DNA of 64,000 nucleotides from Herbaspirillum sp. LeCh32-8 (GCF_017814915.1 NZ_JAGIPZ010000008.1:124001-188000); one strand, 5' to 3'; shown: positions 8,156 through 17,686, counted from the first letter of the stretch. The notes: generated by a model not told the origin, from the sequence alone. Numbers and translations are program-made.

Positions 8156-11100
8156 ATGGGAAAACAGAATAAAACGGCCGGACGTGCGGGCTACACCCTC
8201 AAGACCCTGTTGCTGTTCGTCGCGTTCGTCGGCTCGTTCATCGTCATCCAGACCTGGTGGGAAGTCCGCCAGGATCGCCTGCTCACCATCGACGCCGAAA
8301 AGACCAGCTCCATGGTGGCCGTGCGCAGCGTGCAGGAGCACGCCGAGCGCGCTTTCCGCAGCCTCGACAACATCCTGCTGGCCAGCTCCGACGCGATCCG
8401 CAATTCCGACCGTGACCTGACCCAGGACGACCAGGCGCTCTATCAGCTGCTGAGCAGCCAGAAGCAGCGCCAGCAAGCCATCCTCGCCATACGCTACGTC
8501 GACCGCAACGGCGTGACGCGCGCCAGCTCGCTGCGTCCGATGGACCAGGAAACCGTGCCGGAAGACCAGAACCTGAAATACATCGACCGCAACCCGGCGC
8601 GCCCGCGCCTGTTCGTCGGCCGCCTCATGCGCAGCCGCAGCAACCAGGAGCTGGTGCTGCCGGTGGCCATGAACCTGTATGACCGCACCGCCCATCCGGC
8701 CGGCATGCTGGTGGCCGAGCTGCGCGCCGCGCACTTCTTCGACTTCTACAAGCGCATCACCAACTATGAGGCGATCGTCTCGCTGCGCAGCGAAGACGGC
8801 TCGATGATGATCCGCTCGCCCTTCGAGGAACGCTGGCTCAATACCAGCATGGCCGACGCCAAGAGCATGGCGCGCATCCGCAGCGGCGCGGAGGAAGGCG
8901 GTTTCGAGGAAAACTCCTATCTCACCGGCGAACAGCTGCTGTTCACCTACAAGCGCCTGCAGGACTGGCCGATGGTGGTGGTCTACGCGCGCCGCATGAG
9001 CGATGTGCTGGCGCCGTGGCGCAGCCGCACCGAGAACCGCATTCTGCTGACCACCGGCATCCTCGGGTTCATCCTGATTGCGCTGATCTCTTTCCTGGTC
9101 TATTACCGCTACCAGCGTCGCCTGGACAACGCGCTGACCGTCAGCGAATACCGTTATCGCAAGCTCTACGAGGAAGGCACAGACCCCATCGTGCTGATCT
9201 CGGCCGACCTTCGTTATCTCGACTGCAACGTCGCCGCGGTGCGCTTCTTCGGCGTGCCGGACAAAGAGCGCATCATCGGCCGCAAGGTCGGCCTGTTCTC
9301 GCGCCAGAAATCGGTGCACATCGAGCAGCCCGACATTGACGAGCTGGTCGCCAAGGCGCTGGCCGGGCAACCGCAGCAGTTCGAGTGGGTGACGGTGCGC
9401 CGCAACAAGATCATCTATACCGACGTCACCCTGAACCGCGCCGAGCTGGACCGCGGCTACGCGATCTTCGCCATCCTGCGCGACATCAGCGCCCGCAAGC
9501 GCGCCGAGCTGCTGCAAAGCGAACAGAATCGCGTGCTGCACATGGTGATGGCAGATGAAGACCTGGACACCATCCTCTCCGAAATCGTCTCCTTCGCCGA
9601 CTCGCAGGTGCCCTACAGCGCCTGCTGCGTGCTGCTGGTCAACGACCAGGCCACGCACTTCACCTCCATCCTGAGCCATCGCCATCCGGAAAGCCTGCTG
9701 CGCCAGATGCAGGGCATGGCGATCCGCCACGGCAACGGCGTGGGCGCCGAGGCCGCGCTGCGCCGCGCGCCGTGCATCGTCACCGACATTGCGCGCGACC
9801 CGATGGTGGAGCACCTGCGCCCCCTGATCGACGCCGAGGTCTACCCTTCCTGCGGCGCCTGGCCCATCATCGGCAAGGAAGGCCAGCTGCTGGGTGTGTT
9901 CTCCGCCCTGCTCAAGGAAAACCAGGCGCCCAGCACCGAATATTTGCAGCTGGCCAACATCGCCGCCGACCTCGCCAGCGTGGCCATTGAAAGTCGCCGC
10001 GCCGACGAGCGCATCCGCCACCTGGCGCACTACGACGAGCTGACCGGCCTGCCCAACCGTTTTCTGTGCACCCAGCACGTATCCAACGCGATCACCCATG
10101 CCGAGCACCGCGACGGCATGGTGGCGGTGTTCCTGCTCGACCTGGATCGCTTCAAGAACATCAACGACACTTTCGGCCACGAGACCGGCGAGGCGGTGCT
10201 GCAGGAAATCGCTCAGCGCTTCCGCAACAGCCTGCGCGAACTTGACATTCTGGCGCGCGTGGGCGGCGACGAATTCATCGTGCTGGTGGACGACTTCGAC
10301 GATCCGTTGCAATTGGGCGAGATCGCCCAGAAACTGCTGGCCGAAGCGCGCAAACCCTTCATCATTGACGGCCAGGAAGCCACGCTCTCCGCCAGTATCG
10401 GCATCGCCACTTACCCCGGCGACGGAGGCAACGCGCAGGCGCTGATCAAGAACGCAGACATCGCGATGTACCGCGCCAAGCATCACGGCAAGGACGACTA
10501 CCGCTTCTTCTCCGACGAGATCAACACCAACACGGTGGAGCGCATCGCGCTGGAGTCCGAGCTGCGGCGCGCCATCGAGCGCAGCGAATTCGTGGTGCAT
10601 TACCAGCCCAAGATCAACCTGGCCAGCGCGCGCATCGTCGGCGCCGAGGCACTGGTGCGCTGGCAACACCCGGTGCGCGGCCTGCTGCCGCCCGGGGAAT
10701 TCATTACCCTGGCCGAGGAGACCCGCCTGATCGAGCAGATCGGCCTGGCCGTGCTGGACGTGGCGTGTCGCGACATGGGGCAGTTGTTGGCCCGCGGGCT
10801 GGAGTTCGGCCGCGTGTCGATCAACCTGACCGGCAGCCAGTTCGGCGACGAGAACCTGCTGGAAGACATCAAGCGCGTGGTCGAGAACCACGGCACGCCG
10901 CCGACCTGCCTGGAATTTGAAATCACCGAGAGCATGGTGATGCACAACCGCGACCAGGCCATCGCCATCATGGACGGCATCCGCGCCGAGGGCTTCACCA
11001 TCTCGATCGACGACTTCGGCACCGGTTACTCCTCGCTGGCTTACCTGAAACGTTTCCCGGTCAACACGCTGAAGATCGACAAGTCCTTCATCAACGACAT

Positions 11101-11368
11101 CCCGGACGATCCGAACGGCAGCGCCATCGTGCAGGCCATCATTGCCATGGGCCACGCGCTGAACCTGAAGGTGGTCACCGAGGGCGTGGAAACCGAAAAG
11201 CAGCTCAAGGCGCTGCGCGAGTTCGGCTCCGACGAATACCAGGGCTATTACTTCAGCAAGCCGGTGCCTTATGCGCAGTTCCTGCAGTTGCTGCTGCAGC
11301 AGCATGCGCCGCAGGTGACGGAAGAAGATGCCCGGCCCTTGCTGCAGGCGGGCAGCAAGCTGCTGTAA
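8156..11368 (+). CDS. membrane sensor protein with PAS, GAF, GGDEF and EAL domains
   Basis: A 1070-residue c-di-GMP signalling protein. A transmembrane helix at about residues 16-33 is followed by a periplasmic Cache-like sensor (about 35-290) and a second helix at about 298-316. Cytoplasmic PAS (about 330-445), GAF (about 460-610), GGDEF (about 620-785) and EAL (about 795-1045) domains come next. The cyclase motif GGDEF at 703-707 is intact and preceded by Arg-Glu-Leu-Asp, a product-inhibition I-site. The EAL motif is intact at 831-833, with the Asp-Phe-Gly-Thr-Gly-Tyr-Ser-Ser-Leu loop and Lys-Ile-Asp-Lys. Both synthesis and hydrolysis of c-di-GMP are possible; the net activity cannot be predicted. 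It appears monocistronic and its ribosome-binding site is weak. Confidence 0.93.
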   Translation: MGKQNKTAGRAGYTLKTLLLFVAFVGSFIVIQTWWEVRQDRLLTIDAEKTSSMVAVRSVQEHAERAFRSLDNILLASSDAIRNSDRDLTQDDQALYQLLSSQKQRQQAILAIRYVDRNGVTRASSLRPMDQETVPEDQNLKYIDRNPARPRLFVGRLMRSRSNQELVLPVAMNLYDRTAHPAGMLVAELRAAHFFDFYKRITNYEAIVSLRSEDGSMMIRSPFEERWLNTSMADAKSMARIRSGAEEGGFEENSYLTGEQLLFTYKRLQDWPMVVVYARRMSDVLAPWRSRTENRILLTTGILGFILIALISFLVYYRYQRRLDNALTVSEYRYRKLYEEGTDPIVLISADLRYLDCNVAAVRFFGVPDKERIIGRKVGLFSRQKSVHIEQPDIDELVAKALAGQPQQFEWVTVRRNKIIYTDVTLNRAELDRGYAIFAILRDISARKRAELLQSEQNRVLHMVMADEDLDTILSEIVSFADSQVPYSACCVLLVNDQATHFTSILSHRHPESLLRQMQGMAIRHGNGVGAEAALRRAPCIVTDIARDPMVEHLRPLIDAEVYPSCGAWPIIGKEGQLLGVFSALLKENQAPSTEYLQLANIAADLASVAIESRRADERIRHLAHYDELTGLPNRFLCTQHVSNAITHAEHRDGMVAVFLLDLDRFKNINDTFGHETGEAVLQEIAQRFRNSLRELDILARVGGDEFIVLVDDFDDPLQLGEIAQKLLAEARKPFIIDGQEATLSASIGIATYPGDGGNAQALIKNADIAMYRAKHHGKDDYRFFSDEINTNTVERIALESELRRAIERSEFVVHYQPKINLASARIVGAEALVRWQHPVRGLLPPGEFITLAEETRLIEQIGLAVLDVACRDMGQLLARGLEFGRVSINLTGSQFGDENLLEDIKRVVENHGTPPTCLEFEITESMVMHNRDQAIAIMDGIRAEGFTISIDDFGTGYSSLAYLKRFPVNTLKIDKSFINDIPDDPNGSAIVQAIIAMGHALNLKVVTEGVETEKQLKALREFGSDEYQGYYFSKPVPYAQFLQLLLQQHAPQVTEEDARPLLQAGSKLL

Positions 11369-11425
11369 GGCGTTGCGGCGGGAAACGTGGAATACTTGGG
11401 CGGACATCACGCAAGGATCGCCATC

Positions 11426-11998
11426 ATGCCGCGTTCACCATCCCATCTCCTGCTTCGCGCTGCGCTGCTGAGCGTAGCGACACTGCTTGCCAACCCCGCC
11501 GTCCACGCGCAAGCGAACGCCGACACCGTGGAGCTGCCGCTGATCTCCGGCTGGTACGAAGGCAAACCGGTGCGCTACGTGACCACGGACGTATCGGACC
11601 AGAAAGCCGCGGCCGAGATGCAGGCCAACTACGTCCCGCGCCTGGCCAACGCCATCCTGCCGCAGCCGGCCTCGCCGGGCGGCAAAAGCGCGGTGGAACG
11701 CATCTATTCCTTCGTCAACTTCCGCCAGGGCGGCGTGCTGCCCTCGGTGCCCAATCCCACCGGCAGCGGCAACGCCGATCCCAACTACTCGCCGTTGTGG
11801 CAGGTGCACCGGGTGATCTGGCAAGCGGGCAGGACGCCGCGCCTGTTGACCTCGGAAGAGCAAATCCTCGCCGCCGAAGAAGGCGGAGACGTGAAGATCG
11901 AGAAGACCGGCATCATCGTCAATTGCCCGGTGGTCATTTCCGAATTCGGCAGCCTGCCGGGCATTCACGTCAGGCCGGGCGGCAGCGCGCAACGCTGA
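11426..11998 (+). CDS. exported protein of unknown function (DUF7482-like)
   Basis: A 190-residue protein with a signal peptide at about residues 1-30 ending in Val-His-Ala-Gln-Ala. The start at 11426 follows AAGGA; an in-frame codon 39 nt upstream lacks this. The mature part carries Trp-Tyr-Glu-Gly-Lys-Pro-Val-Arg-Tyr-Val-Thr-Thr-Asp-Val-Ser-Asp and later Asn-Tyr-Val-Pro-Arg-Leu. It resembles a group of uncharacterised exported proteins that I recall under DUF7482; this link is tentative. It has one cysteine in the mature part and no membrane helix. It lies 57 bp after the GGDEF-EAL gene on the same strand and converges on the MFS gene with an 18-bp gap. No function is assigned. Confidence 0.75.
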   Translation: MPRSPSHLLLRAALLSVATLLANPAVHAQANADTVELPLISGWYEGKPVRYVTTDVSDQKAAAEMQANYVPRLANAILPQPASPGGKSAVERIYSFVNFRQGGVLPSVPNPTGSGNADPNYSPLWQVHRVIWQAGRTPRLLTSEEQILAAEEGGDVKIEKTGIIVNCPVVISEFGSLPGIHVRPGGSAQR

Positions 11999-12016
11999 CG
12001 CCGTTGACCGGCGGCG

Positions 12017-13276
12017 TTATCTGGACGTCAGCCGGTCCACCTTGTAGAGCGCCGGGAACAGGCGCATCCACAGCAGCACGATGCAGATGGTGCCGATACC
12101 GCCGATCAGCACTGCCGGCACCGCGCCGAACCAGGCGGCGGTCAGCCCCGACTCGAACTCCCCCAGCTGGTTGGACGTGCCGATGAAGACCGAATTGACG
12201 GCCGAGACGCGGCCGCGCATGTCGTCCGGCGTCTCCAATTGAACGAAGGATGAACGCACCACCACGCTGATCATGTCGGACGCGCCCAGCACCACCAGCG
12301 CCAGCAAGGAGATCGCGAACGAAGTCGACAAGCCGAACACGATGGTGGCCAGGCCGAACACCCCGACCGCGATGAACATGGTGCGCCCCACCCGGCCGCC
12401 CAGCGGATTGCGCGCTAGGAACAGCGCCACCGCCAGCGCGCCCACAGCCGGCGCCGAGCGCAACAGGCCGAGGCCGGCCGAATCGGTATGAAGAATGTCG
12501 TGCGCATACACCGGCAGCAAGGCGGTGGCGCCGCCCAGCAGCACCGCGAACATGTCCAGCGAGATGGCGCCGAAGATGGCCGGCTTGCTGCGGATGAACG
12601 CCAGGCCGGCGAACACCGAAGACAAGCTGGCGCCGGTCGGCTTGCCCGGCGCGGCCGCCGCCTGCGGCGGTCGCTTGATCAGCGTCAGCAGCAGGCTGCA
12701 GACGGCGAACAGCACGCAGCTGCTGGCATACACCACGGCCGGGCCGGCCACGTACAGGAAACCGCCCACCGCCGGGCCGATGATGATGGCGAACTGCGTC
12801 GCCGAGGCCGATCCGGCAACGGCGCGCGGCAGCAACGCCGGCGGCATCAGGCTTGGCAACATGGCCGACATGGTGGGCTTGGAAAAGGCGCGTCCGGCGC
12901 CGATGATGAACACGATGGCGAAGATGATCTCGCGATTGAGCCAGCCGCCGATGCTGCCCAGCGCCAGCAACGCGGCCGCCAACGCCTCCACCAGCGCCGA
13001 GACGCGGGCGACGTTACGGCGGTCGTGCTTGTCGGCGACGTGCCCGACCACGAACACCAGGAACAGCGACGGGATGAACTGCACCAGGCCGACGATGCCA
13101 AGGTCGAAGGCGCTGTGCGTGAGCTGGTAGACCTGCCAGCCGACGGCGACGATCTGCATCTGCAATGCGATGGTGGAGGCCACGCTGGCGCACCAGAACA
13201 GCTTGAACGGCGTGTGATGGCGCAAGGGCCGGCTGTCCGGCGACGGCGCCGGGGCGGAAGAGGAAGTGGATGACAT
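12017..13276 (-). CDS. MFS transporter, EntS/DHA3-like
   Basis: A 419-residue inner-membrane transporter with about 12 predicted helices. The opening (Phe-Lys-Leu-Phe-Trp, then Val-Gly-Trp-Gln-Val-Tyr-Gln-Leu-Thr) and the Gly-His-Val-Ala-Asp-Lys-His-Asp-Arg-Arg loop between helices 2 and 3 are typical of the EntS/MFS_3 group. Members export enterobactin or drugs, or have no known substrate. The N-terminal 20 residues are Ser/Pro-rich and probably cytoplasmic. It is divergent from tas. The 231-bp spacer carries a 12-bp direct repeat just upstream of this gene, a plausible regulator site. The substrate is unknown. Confidence 0.88.
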   Translation of the reverse strand: MSSTSSSAPAPSPDSRPLRHHTPFKLFWCASVASTIALQMQIVAVGWQVYQLTHSAFDLGIVGLVQFIPSLFLVFVVGHVADKHDRRNVARVSALVEALAAALLALGSIGGWLNREIIFAIVFIIGAGRAFSKPTMSAMLPSLMPPALLPRAVAGSASATQFAIIIGPAVGGFLYVAGPAVVYASSCVLFAVCSLLLTLIKRPPQAAAAPGKPTGASLSSVFAGLAFIRSKPAIFGAISLDMFAVLLGGATALLPVYAHDILHTDSAGLGLLRSAPAVGALAVALFLARNPLGGRVGRTMFIAVGVFGLATIVFGLSTSFAISLLALVVLGASDMISVVVRSSFVQLETPDDMRGRVSAVNSVFIGTSNQLGEFESGLTAAWFGAVPAVLIGGIGTICIVLLWMRLFPALYKVDRLTSR

Positions 13277-13299
13277 GAGCGGTAAGGCGTAAGAAAGAC

Positions 13300-13332
13300 G
13301 TTATTGGCGTTTTATGGATCGTTATTGGCGTT
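13300..13332. repeat. 12-bp direct repeat with 21-bp periodicity (candidate operator)
   Basis: GTTATTGGCGTT occurs at 13300-13311 and again at 13321-13332. The 21-bp spacing equals two helical turns, so a dimeric protein could bind both copies on one DNA face. The site is 24 bp upstream of the MFS start and within the divergent spacer with tas. No regulator gene lies adjacent. Confidence 0.5.
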
Positions 13333-13507
13333 GCTGCGTGTCGGCGGCAGCCGGTTCCCGGTTGGCGCCGAACGTTCAGGCGCGCTCTCGCGCCGCCCCG
13401 GCCGCGCCCTGCAATGCAGCGCCGGCGCGGATATACTACCCGATCCCGCCGCGGTCTTCCGGGCCGCACCGGCAGCCGGCTGCCGACAACAACAAGGAGA
13501 GAATTCC

Positions 13508-14557
13508 ATGCAGTATCGCCAACTCGGCCGCACCGACGCCAAGGTCAGCCTGATCACTCTGGGCACCATGACCTGGGGCGAGCAAAACACCGAGGCCGAC
13601 GCGCATTCCCAACTCGACTATGCAGTCGAACGCGGCATCAACCTGATCGACGCCGCCGAGATGTATCCGGTGCCGCCGCGCCCCGAGACCCAGGGCCTGA
13701 CCGAGCGCTACCTCGGCACCTGGCTGAAGAAGTCCGGCAAGCGCGGCAACCTGCTGGTCGCCACCAAATGCACCGGCCCGGCACGCAAGCCGCACAACCC
13801 GCGCCATGTGCGCGGCGGCATCAACAATCTCGACCGCAAGGGCCTGACCGATGCGCTCAACGGCAGCCTGGAGCGCCTGCAGCAGGACTACGTGGACCTG
13901 TACCAGCTGCACTGGCCGGACCGCAGCGTGAACAGCTTCGGCGACCTCGGCTACCAGCACGTGGCCGACGAAACCACCGTACCCATCGATGAAACGCTGA
14001 AGGTGCTCTCAGAGTTCGTGAAGGCCGGCAAGATCCGCTACATCGGCCTGTCCAACGAAACCTCATGGGGCGTGGCGCAGTTCCTGCGCGCGGCCGAGCA
14101 GCACGGACTGGAACGCGTGGTCTCGATCCAGAATCCGTACAGCCTGCTCAACCGCACCTTCGAGGTCAACCTGGCCGAGTTCGCCCAGCGCGAACAGGTT
14201 GGCCTGCTGGCCTACTCGCCGCTGGCCTTCGGCATGTTGAGCGGCAAATACCTGAACGGCGCGCGCCCGGAAGGCGGCCGCCTGACGCTGTTCGAACGCT
14301 TCAAGCGCTACACCAATCCGCAGGCAGAGCACGCCACCGCGCAGTATGTGGCGCTGGCCAGGCAGCACGGCCTGGATCCGGCGCAGATGGCGCTGGCCTG
14401 GGTCAACAGCCGCCCCTTCGTGACCGCTAACATCATCGGCGCCACCACGCTGGAACAGCTGCGCAGCAATATCGACAGCGTGAACGTGAAGCTCTCCGAG
14501 GAAGTGCTCGCCGGCATCGAGGCGATCCACAAGAGCCAGCCCAATCCTGCACCCTGA
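13508..14557 (+). CDS. tas: NADP(H)-dependent aldo-keto reductase Tas
   Basis: A 349-residue cytosolic oxidoreductase of the aldo-keto reductase superfamily. The catalytic tetrad is visible as Asp48, Tyr53, Lys87 and His135. The segment Asp-Ala-Ala-Glu-Met-Tyr-Pro-Val-Pro-Pro-Arg-Pro-Glu-Thr and the later Asn-Pro-Tyr-Ser-Leu-Leu-Asn-Arg match E. coli Tas closely. Tas was found as a suppressor of tyrosine auxotrophy and its physiological substrate is unsettled. The start at 13508 follows AAGGAGA. The gene is alone on its strand and ends at a strong terminator shared with the convergent transporter gene. Confidence 0.93.
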   Translation: MQYRQLGRTDAKVSLITLGTMTWGEQNTEADAHSQLDYAVERGINLIDAAEMYPVPPRPETQGLTERYLGTWLKKSGKRGNLLVATKCTGPARKPHNPRHVRGGINNLDRKGLTDALNGSLERLQQDYVDLYQLHWPDRSVNSFGDLGYQHVADETTVPIDETLKVLSEFVKAGKIRYIGLSNETSWGVAQFLRAAEQHGLERVVSIQNPYSLLNRTFEVNLAEFAQREQVGLLAYSPLAFGMLSGKYLNGARPEGGRLTLFERFKRYTNPQAEHATAQYVALARQHGLDPAQMALAWVNSRPFVTANIIGATTLEQLRSNIDSVNVKLSEEVLAGIEAIHKSQPNPAP

Positions 14558-14597
14558 TTGAGGGAGCGGCATCGGCGGCCGTATCGGCGGCTCAAAC

Positions 14598-14625
14598 AAA
14601 AACCGGCCCTCGGGCCGGTTTTTTT
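14598..14625. terminator. bidirectional rho-independent terminator
   Basis: AAAAACCGGCCC (14598-14609) pairs perfectly with GGGCCGGTTTTT (14612-14623) around a 2-nt loop, with further T afterwards. It lies between the convergent tas and yfeH-like genes and can work in both directions. Confidence 0.92.
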
Positions 14626-14644
14626 ATGGGCGCGCAAAAAGGCT

Positions 14645-15652
14645 TCAGTCGCCTGCGCTCTCGGTTGCGACGGCGGCCTGCGCCTCCTCCTTGCGCGCGC
14701 CGTAGCGCTGCGCCAGCACCGCGCAGACCATCAGCTGCAGCTGGTGGAACAGCATCACCGGTAGCAGCACCATGCCGATGGCGCCGCTGGAGAACAGCAC
14801 CTTGGCCATCGGCACACCCGAGGCCAGGCTCTTTTTGGAGCCGCAGAACACGATGGTGATCTCGTCCTCCTTGTTGAAGCCGAGCCGGCGACTGCCCCAG
14901 GTGGTGATGAACATGATCAGTGCCAGCAGCACGGCGTTGATCACCAGCACCGACACCAGCATGCTGACCGGCACCTGGCTCCACAGCCCCTGCACCACCG
15001 CTTCGCTGAAGGCGACGTAGACCACCAGCAGGATGGAGCTCTGGTCGACGAACTTGAGCCAGGACTTGTTGCGTTCGATCCAGCGGCCGATCCAGGGTCG
15101 CGCGACCTGACCGGCCACGAAGGGCAGCAACAGCTGGTAGACGATCTTCAGGATGGAGTCCAGCGAGGCGTGTCCCTCGCCGCCATGCGCCACCACCAGC
15201 ACGCCCACCAGCAAGGGCGTGAGGAAGATGCCCAGCAGGTTGGAGGCCGAGGCCGCGCAAATCGCCGCCGGCACGTTGCCGCGCGCCACCGAGGTAAAGG
15301 CAATCGAGGATTGGACGGTGGACGGCAGCACGCACAGGAACAGCAGGCCGAGATACAGCTCGGGCGTGATGAACTGGGTGAGCACCGGCTTCAACGCCAG
15401 GCCGATCAGCGGGAACACGGCGAAGGTACACAGCAGCACGGTGACGTGCAGCTTCCAGTGCGTGAAGCCGGCCACCACCGCCTCGCGCGAGAGCTTGGCG
15501 CCGTGCATGAAGAACAGCAGGCCGATCATGAAGGTGGTGAGCCCGTCGAAGGCGACGGCCACGTCGCCGGTACAGGGCAATACGGAAGCTGTCGCCACCA
15601 CGGCGATCAGCAGCAAGGTCATGTTGTCGGGAAGGAAGCGCGGACGTGCCAT
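14645..15652 (-). CDS. bile acid:sodium symporter family protein, YfeH type
   Basis: A 335-residue membrane protein with about ten predicted helices, matching the SBF-like (PF13593) family and E. coli YfeH in length. Recognisable segments are Leu-Leu-Phe-Phe-Met-His-Gly-Ala-Lys-Leu-Ser-Arg-Glu-Ala and Pro-Ser-Thr-Val-Gln-Ser-Ser-Ile-Ala-Phe-Thr-Ser. Near the C-terminus it has Asp-Glu-Ile-Thr-Ile-Val-Phe-Cys-Gly-Ser-Lys-Lys-Ser-Leu-Ala. The family is related to sodium-coupled organic anion carriers, but the substrate of YfeH is unknown. The start at 15652 has only a weak ribosome-binding site, yet it fits the family's N-terminus. The yjdM gene lies 140 bp upstream on the same strand. Confidence 0.9.
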   Translation of the reverse strand: MARPRFLPDNMTLLLIAVVATASVLPCTGDVAVAFDGLTTFMIGLLFFMHGAKLSREAVVAGFTHWKLHVTVLLCTFAVFPLIGLALKPVLTQFITPELYLGLLFLCVLPSTVQSSIAFTSVARGNVPAAICAASASNLLGIFLTPLLVGVLVVAHGGEGHASLDSILKIVYQLLLPFVAGQVARPWIGRWIERNKSWLKFVDQSSILLVVYVAFSEAVVQGLWSQVPVSMLVSVLVINAVLLALIMFITTWGSRRLGFNKEDEITIVFCGSKKSLASGVPMAKVLFSSGAIGMVLLPVMLFHQLQLMVCAVLAQRYGARKEEAQAAVATESAGD

Positions 15653-15792
15653 GGCGTTGTCTTTTTTAAGGTCGGTCTTGATGTGATGAAGATCGGGCGC
15701 GGCCGGGCCGCTCCGAAAAACCGACATTCTACGTGACTCGCGCCCACGCTGCGGCAGTTCTGCACCGCCGCCGGTTTGGCCTGCGCGGCCGG

Positions 15793-16131
15793 TCAAACCT
15801 TCTTGACGAACTCGGTCTTCAAGCCCATGGAGCCGAAGCCGTCGATCTTGCAGTCGATGTCGTGGTCGCCGTCGACCAGGCGGATATTCTTGACCTTGGT
15901 GCCGATCTTGACCACACCGCCGCCGCCCTTGAGCTTGAGGTCCTTGATCACGGTGACGGTGTCGCCGTCCTGCAGCACATTGCCGGCAGCGTCGCGCCAG
16001 ACGCGCGCTTCCTCGGCGGCGGGCGCCTGCGCGGCGGTCCATTCGTGCGCGCACTCGGGGCAGACGAACATGCCGGCGTCCTCATAGGTGAATTCGGACC
16101 GGCATTGGGGGCAAGAAGGCAAGGCGCTCAT
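15793..16131 (-). CDS. yjdM: zinc-ribbon protein YjdM (PhnA family)
   Basis: A 112-residue small soluble protein. An N-terminal zinc ribbon has Cys7 and Cys10 (Cys-Pro-Gln-Cys) paired with Cys24 and Cys27 (Cys-Pro-Glu-Cys). The C-terminal SH3-like PhnA domain carries [11 protein letters not shown] and Lys-Gly-Thr-style turns. Historically called PhnA, it is not part of phosphonate breakdown and its function is unknown. The start at 16131 is chosen because the family begins immediately before the first Cys pair. No phn genes are nearby, so the context gives no functional hint. Confidence 0.93.
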   Translation of the reverse strand: MSALPSCPQCRSEFTYEDAGMFVCPECAHEWTAAQAPAAEEARVWRDAAGNVLQDGDTVTVIKDLKLKGGGGVVKIGTKVKNIRLVDGDHDIDCKIDGFGSMGLKTEFVKKV

Positions 16132-16225
16132 GGGTAATCCTGACAATGGAGAAAGTGGAGGAGAAAAAAGCAGCGGATTGTACCGGCCGCCATCGCGTCC
16201 GACCATGATCCTGCGCAGGCCCGGC

Positions 16226-16264
16226 AAGAAAAAACGGCAGGCTTCCTGCGAAAACCTGCCGTTT
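16226..16264 (-). terminator. rho-independent terminator of the ftr operon
   Basis: AAACGGCAGG (16232-16241) pairs with CCTGCCGTTT (16255-16264). Read on the minus strand the stem is followed by a run of T. It lies 20 bp after the ftrD stop codon. Confidence 0.85.
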
Positions 16265-16284
16265 GGATATCGGTTCCACCCGCC

Positions 16285-17673
16285 TTACCAGAGCCAGAAC
16301 ATCAGCAGCCAGGCGTAGTTGACCAGCGCCAGGCCACCGATCACCGGCAGCACCGTGATCAGGCGCAGCGCCCACGATCCGGTGTGGCGCGCGATCACTT
16401 TCCAGCCCAGCCACAGGCTCCACAGCGTCATTACCGACAACAGCGCGGCACGCACATCGTTGGCCCAGTACACCGGCCAGTGCTCGGCGCGCAGCAGGCT
16501 GATGGTGGTGGCCGAGAGGCCGACGAAGACGCCGCAACCGGCCAGCGGAATCAGCGCCTGCACCAGGTGATTGAAGCGGCTCCACTCCCACTTGCCCAGC
16601 AGGCGTGTGGCCAGCGCGAACATCAGCGCCACGCCGGTGCCAAGTACCAAACCGGTGGTCATGATGTAGCCGACCACCATGGCGCCGTCCAGCCAGGTGA
16701 AGACATCGCTCTGCTGCGGGTAATTGGTCAACAGCCACCACGGCGCCTGAGTGCCGAAGGGCCACATGATGTCGCGATCGATCAGCCAGGTGGCGATCTC
16801 CTGCTTGACGGCGATGAACCAGGGGCTAACGGTCCAGTGGAAGGCGCCGATGGCAATGCCCAGCAGACCATACAGCACCAGCACGCTTTCCCACAGGTTG
16901 TTCTGGGTTTTGCCGAACTTGACCACTTCCACCGCCGGCGGGCGGAAGGTCAATGCAATGGCGTCGCGATGGCCGGCGCAGCGGCCGCACATATGGCAGT
17001 CGGACGCGCCCTTCATGTTGCGCAGGGGCACGAGAGGCGCGCAGTTGACCGGGATGATCTTGTGTTCGGAATGGTAGGAGACGCGCCAGGCGTCTTCGTT
17101 GACCTTGTAGTGCAGCGGCGCCAGCTTGGCCAGCAGGCCGAACACGCCATTGACCGGGCACAGGTACTTGCACCAGACGCGCTTGTCGCGACCGTACAGG
17201 TAGCCGACGATCATGGCGCCGACGGTAGAGCCGCCCAGCACCAGCAGCACCGCCTTGGGATACTGATAGACGCTGACCATCTGGCCGTACACCGTGGTGA
17301 GGGCGAAGGCCACGAACGGCCAGCCGCCCCAGCGCATCCACTTGGGAATGGCACGGCCGCGTCCATGCTTGCTGGCGAACTCGGTGAGCGCACCTTCCGG
17401 GCACAGCACACCGCACCACACGCGCCCCATCAGCACCATGCTGACCAGGACGAAAGGCCACCAGATGCCCCAGAAGGCAAACTGGGCGATCAGCGTGATA
17501 TTGGACCAGAGGTGGGCGGTTTCGTCGGGCAGCGGCAGGAACACCGGCACCAGGATCAGGAAGGCGTAAACCGCCACCACGATCCACTGCAATGCGCGGA
17601 TGGATGCGCCGTTGCGACGCATCCAGTCGCCCGTACGCGAGAGCAGGGTCGGCGATTGCGTACTGGTATTCAT
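16285..17673 (-). CDS. ftrD: polyferredoxin-type membrane protein of the Ftr iron uptake system
   Basis: A 462-residue inner-membrane iron-sulfur protein with several hydrophobic helices. NapH/CcoG-like cysteine motifs are present: Cys87 and Cys91 in Trp-Cys-Gly-Val-Leu-Cys-Pro, Cys168 and Cys172 in Trp-Cys-Lys-Tyr-Leu-Cys-Pro. Cys211 and Cys226/229/232 (Cys-His-Met-Cys-Gly-Arg-Cys) follow. In FtrABCD systems of Bordetella and Brucella this subunit is proposed to move electrons for redox handling of iron during uptake. It is the last gene of the operon, 13 bp after the permease gene. The ATG at 17673 is used; a GTG directly before it is the alternative. Confidence 0.88.
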   Translation of the reverse strand: MNTSTQSPTLLSRTGDWMRRNGASIRALQWIVVAVYAFLILVPVFLPLPDETAHLWSNITLIAQFAFWGIWWPFVLVSMVLMGRVWCGVLCPEGALTEFASKHGRGRAIPKWMRWGGWPFVAFALTTVYGQMVSVYQYPKAVLLVLGGSTVGAMIVGYLYGRDKRVWCKYLCPVNGVFGLLAKLAPLHYKVNEDAWRVSYHSEHKIIPVNCAPLVPLRNMKGASDCHMCGRCAGHRDAIALTFRPPAVEVVKFGKTQNNLWESVLVLYGLLGIAIGAFHWTVSPWFIAVKQEIATWLIDRDIMWPFGTQAPWWLLTNYPQQSDVFTWLDGAMVVGYIMTTGLVLGTGVALMFALATRLLGKWEWSRFNHLVQALIPLAGCGVFVGLSATTISLLRAEHWPVYWANDVRAALLSVMTLWSLWLGWKVIARHTGSWALRLITVLPVIGGLALVNYAWLLMFWLW

Positions 17674-17686
17674 CACTCGGGCTGGC

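Noticed and set aside
7913..11410. 1165-codon open frame on the minus strand
   Set aside because: It is antisense to the GGDEF-EAL gene, full of His/Gln/Val/Asp-rich low-complexity sequence typical of GC-rich shadow frames, and matches no family.
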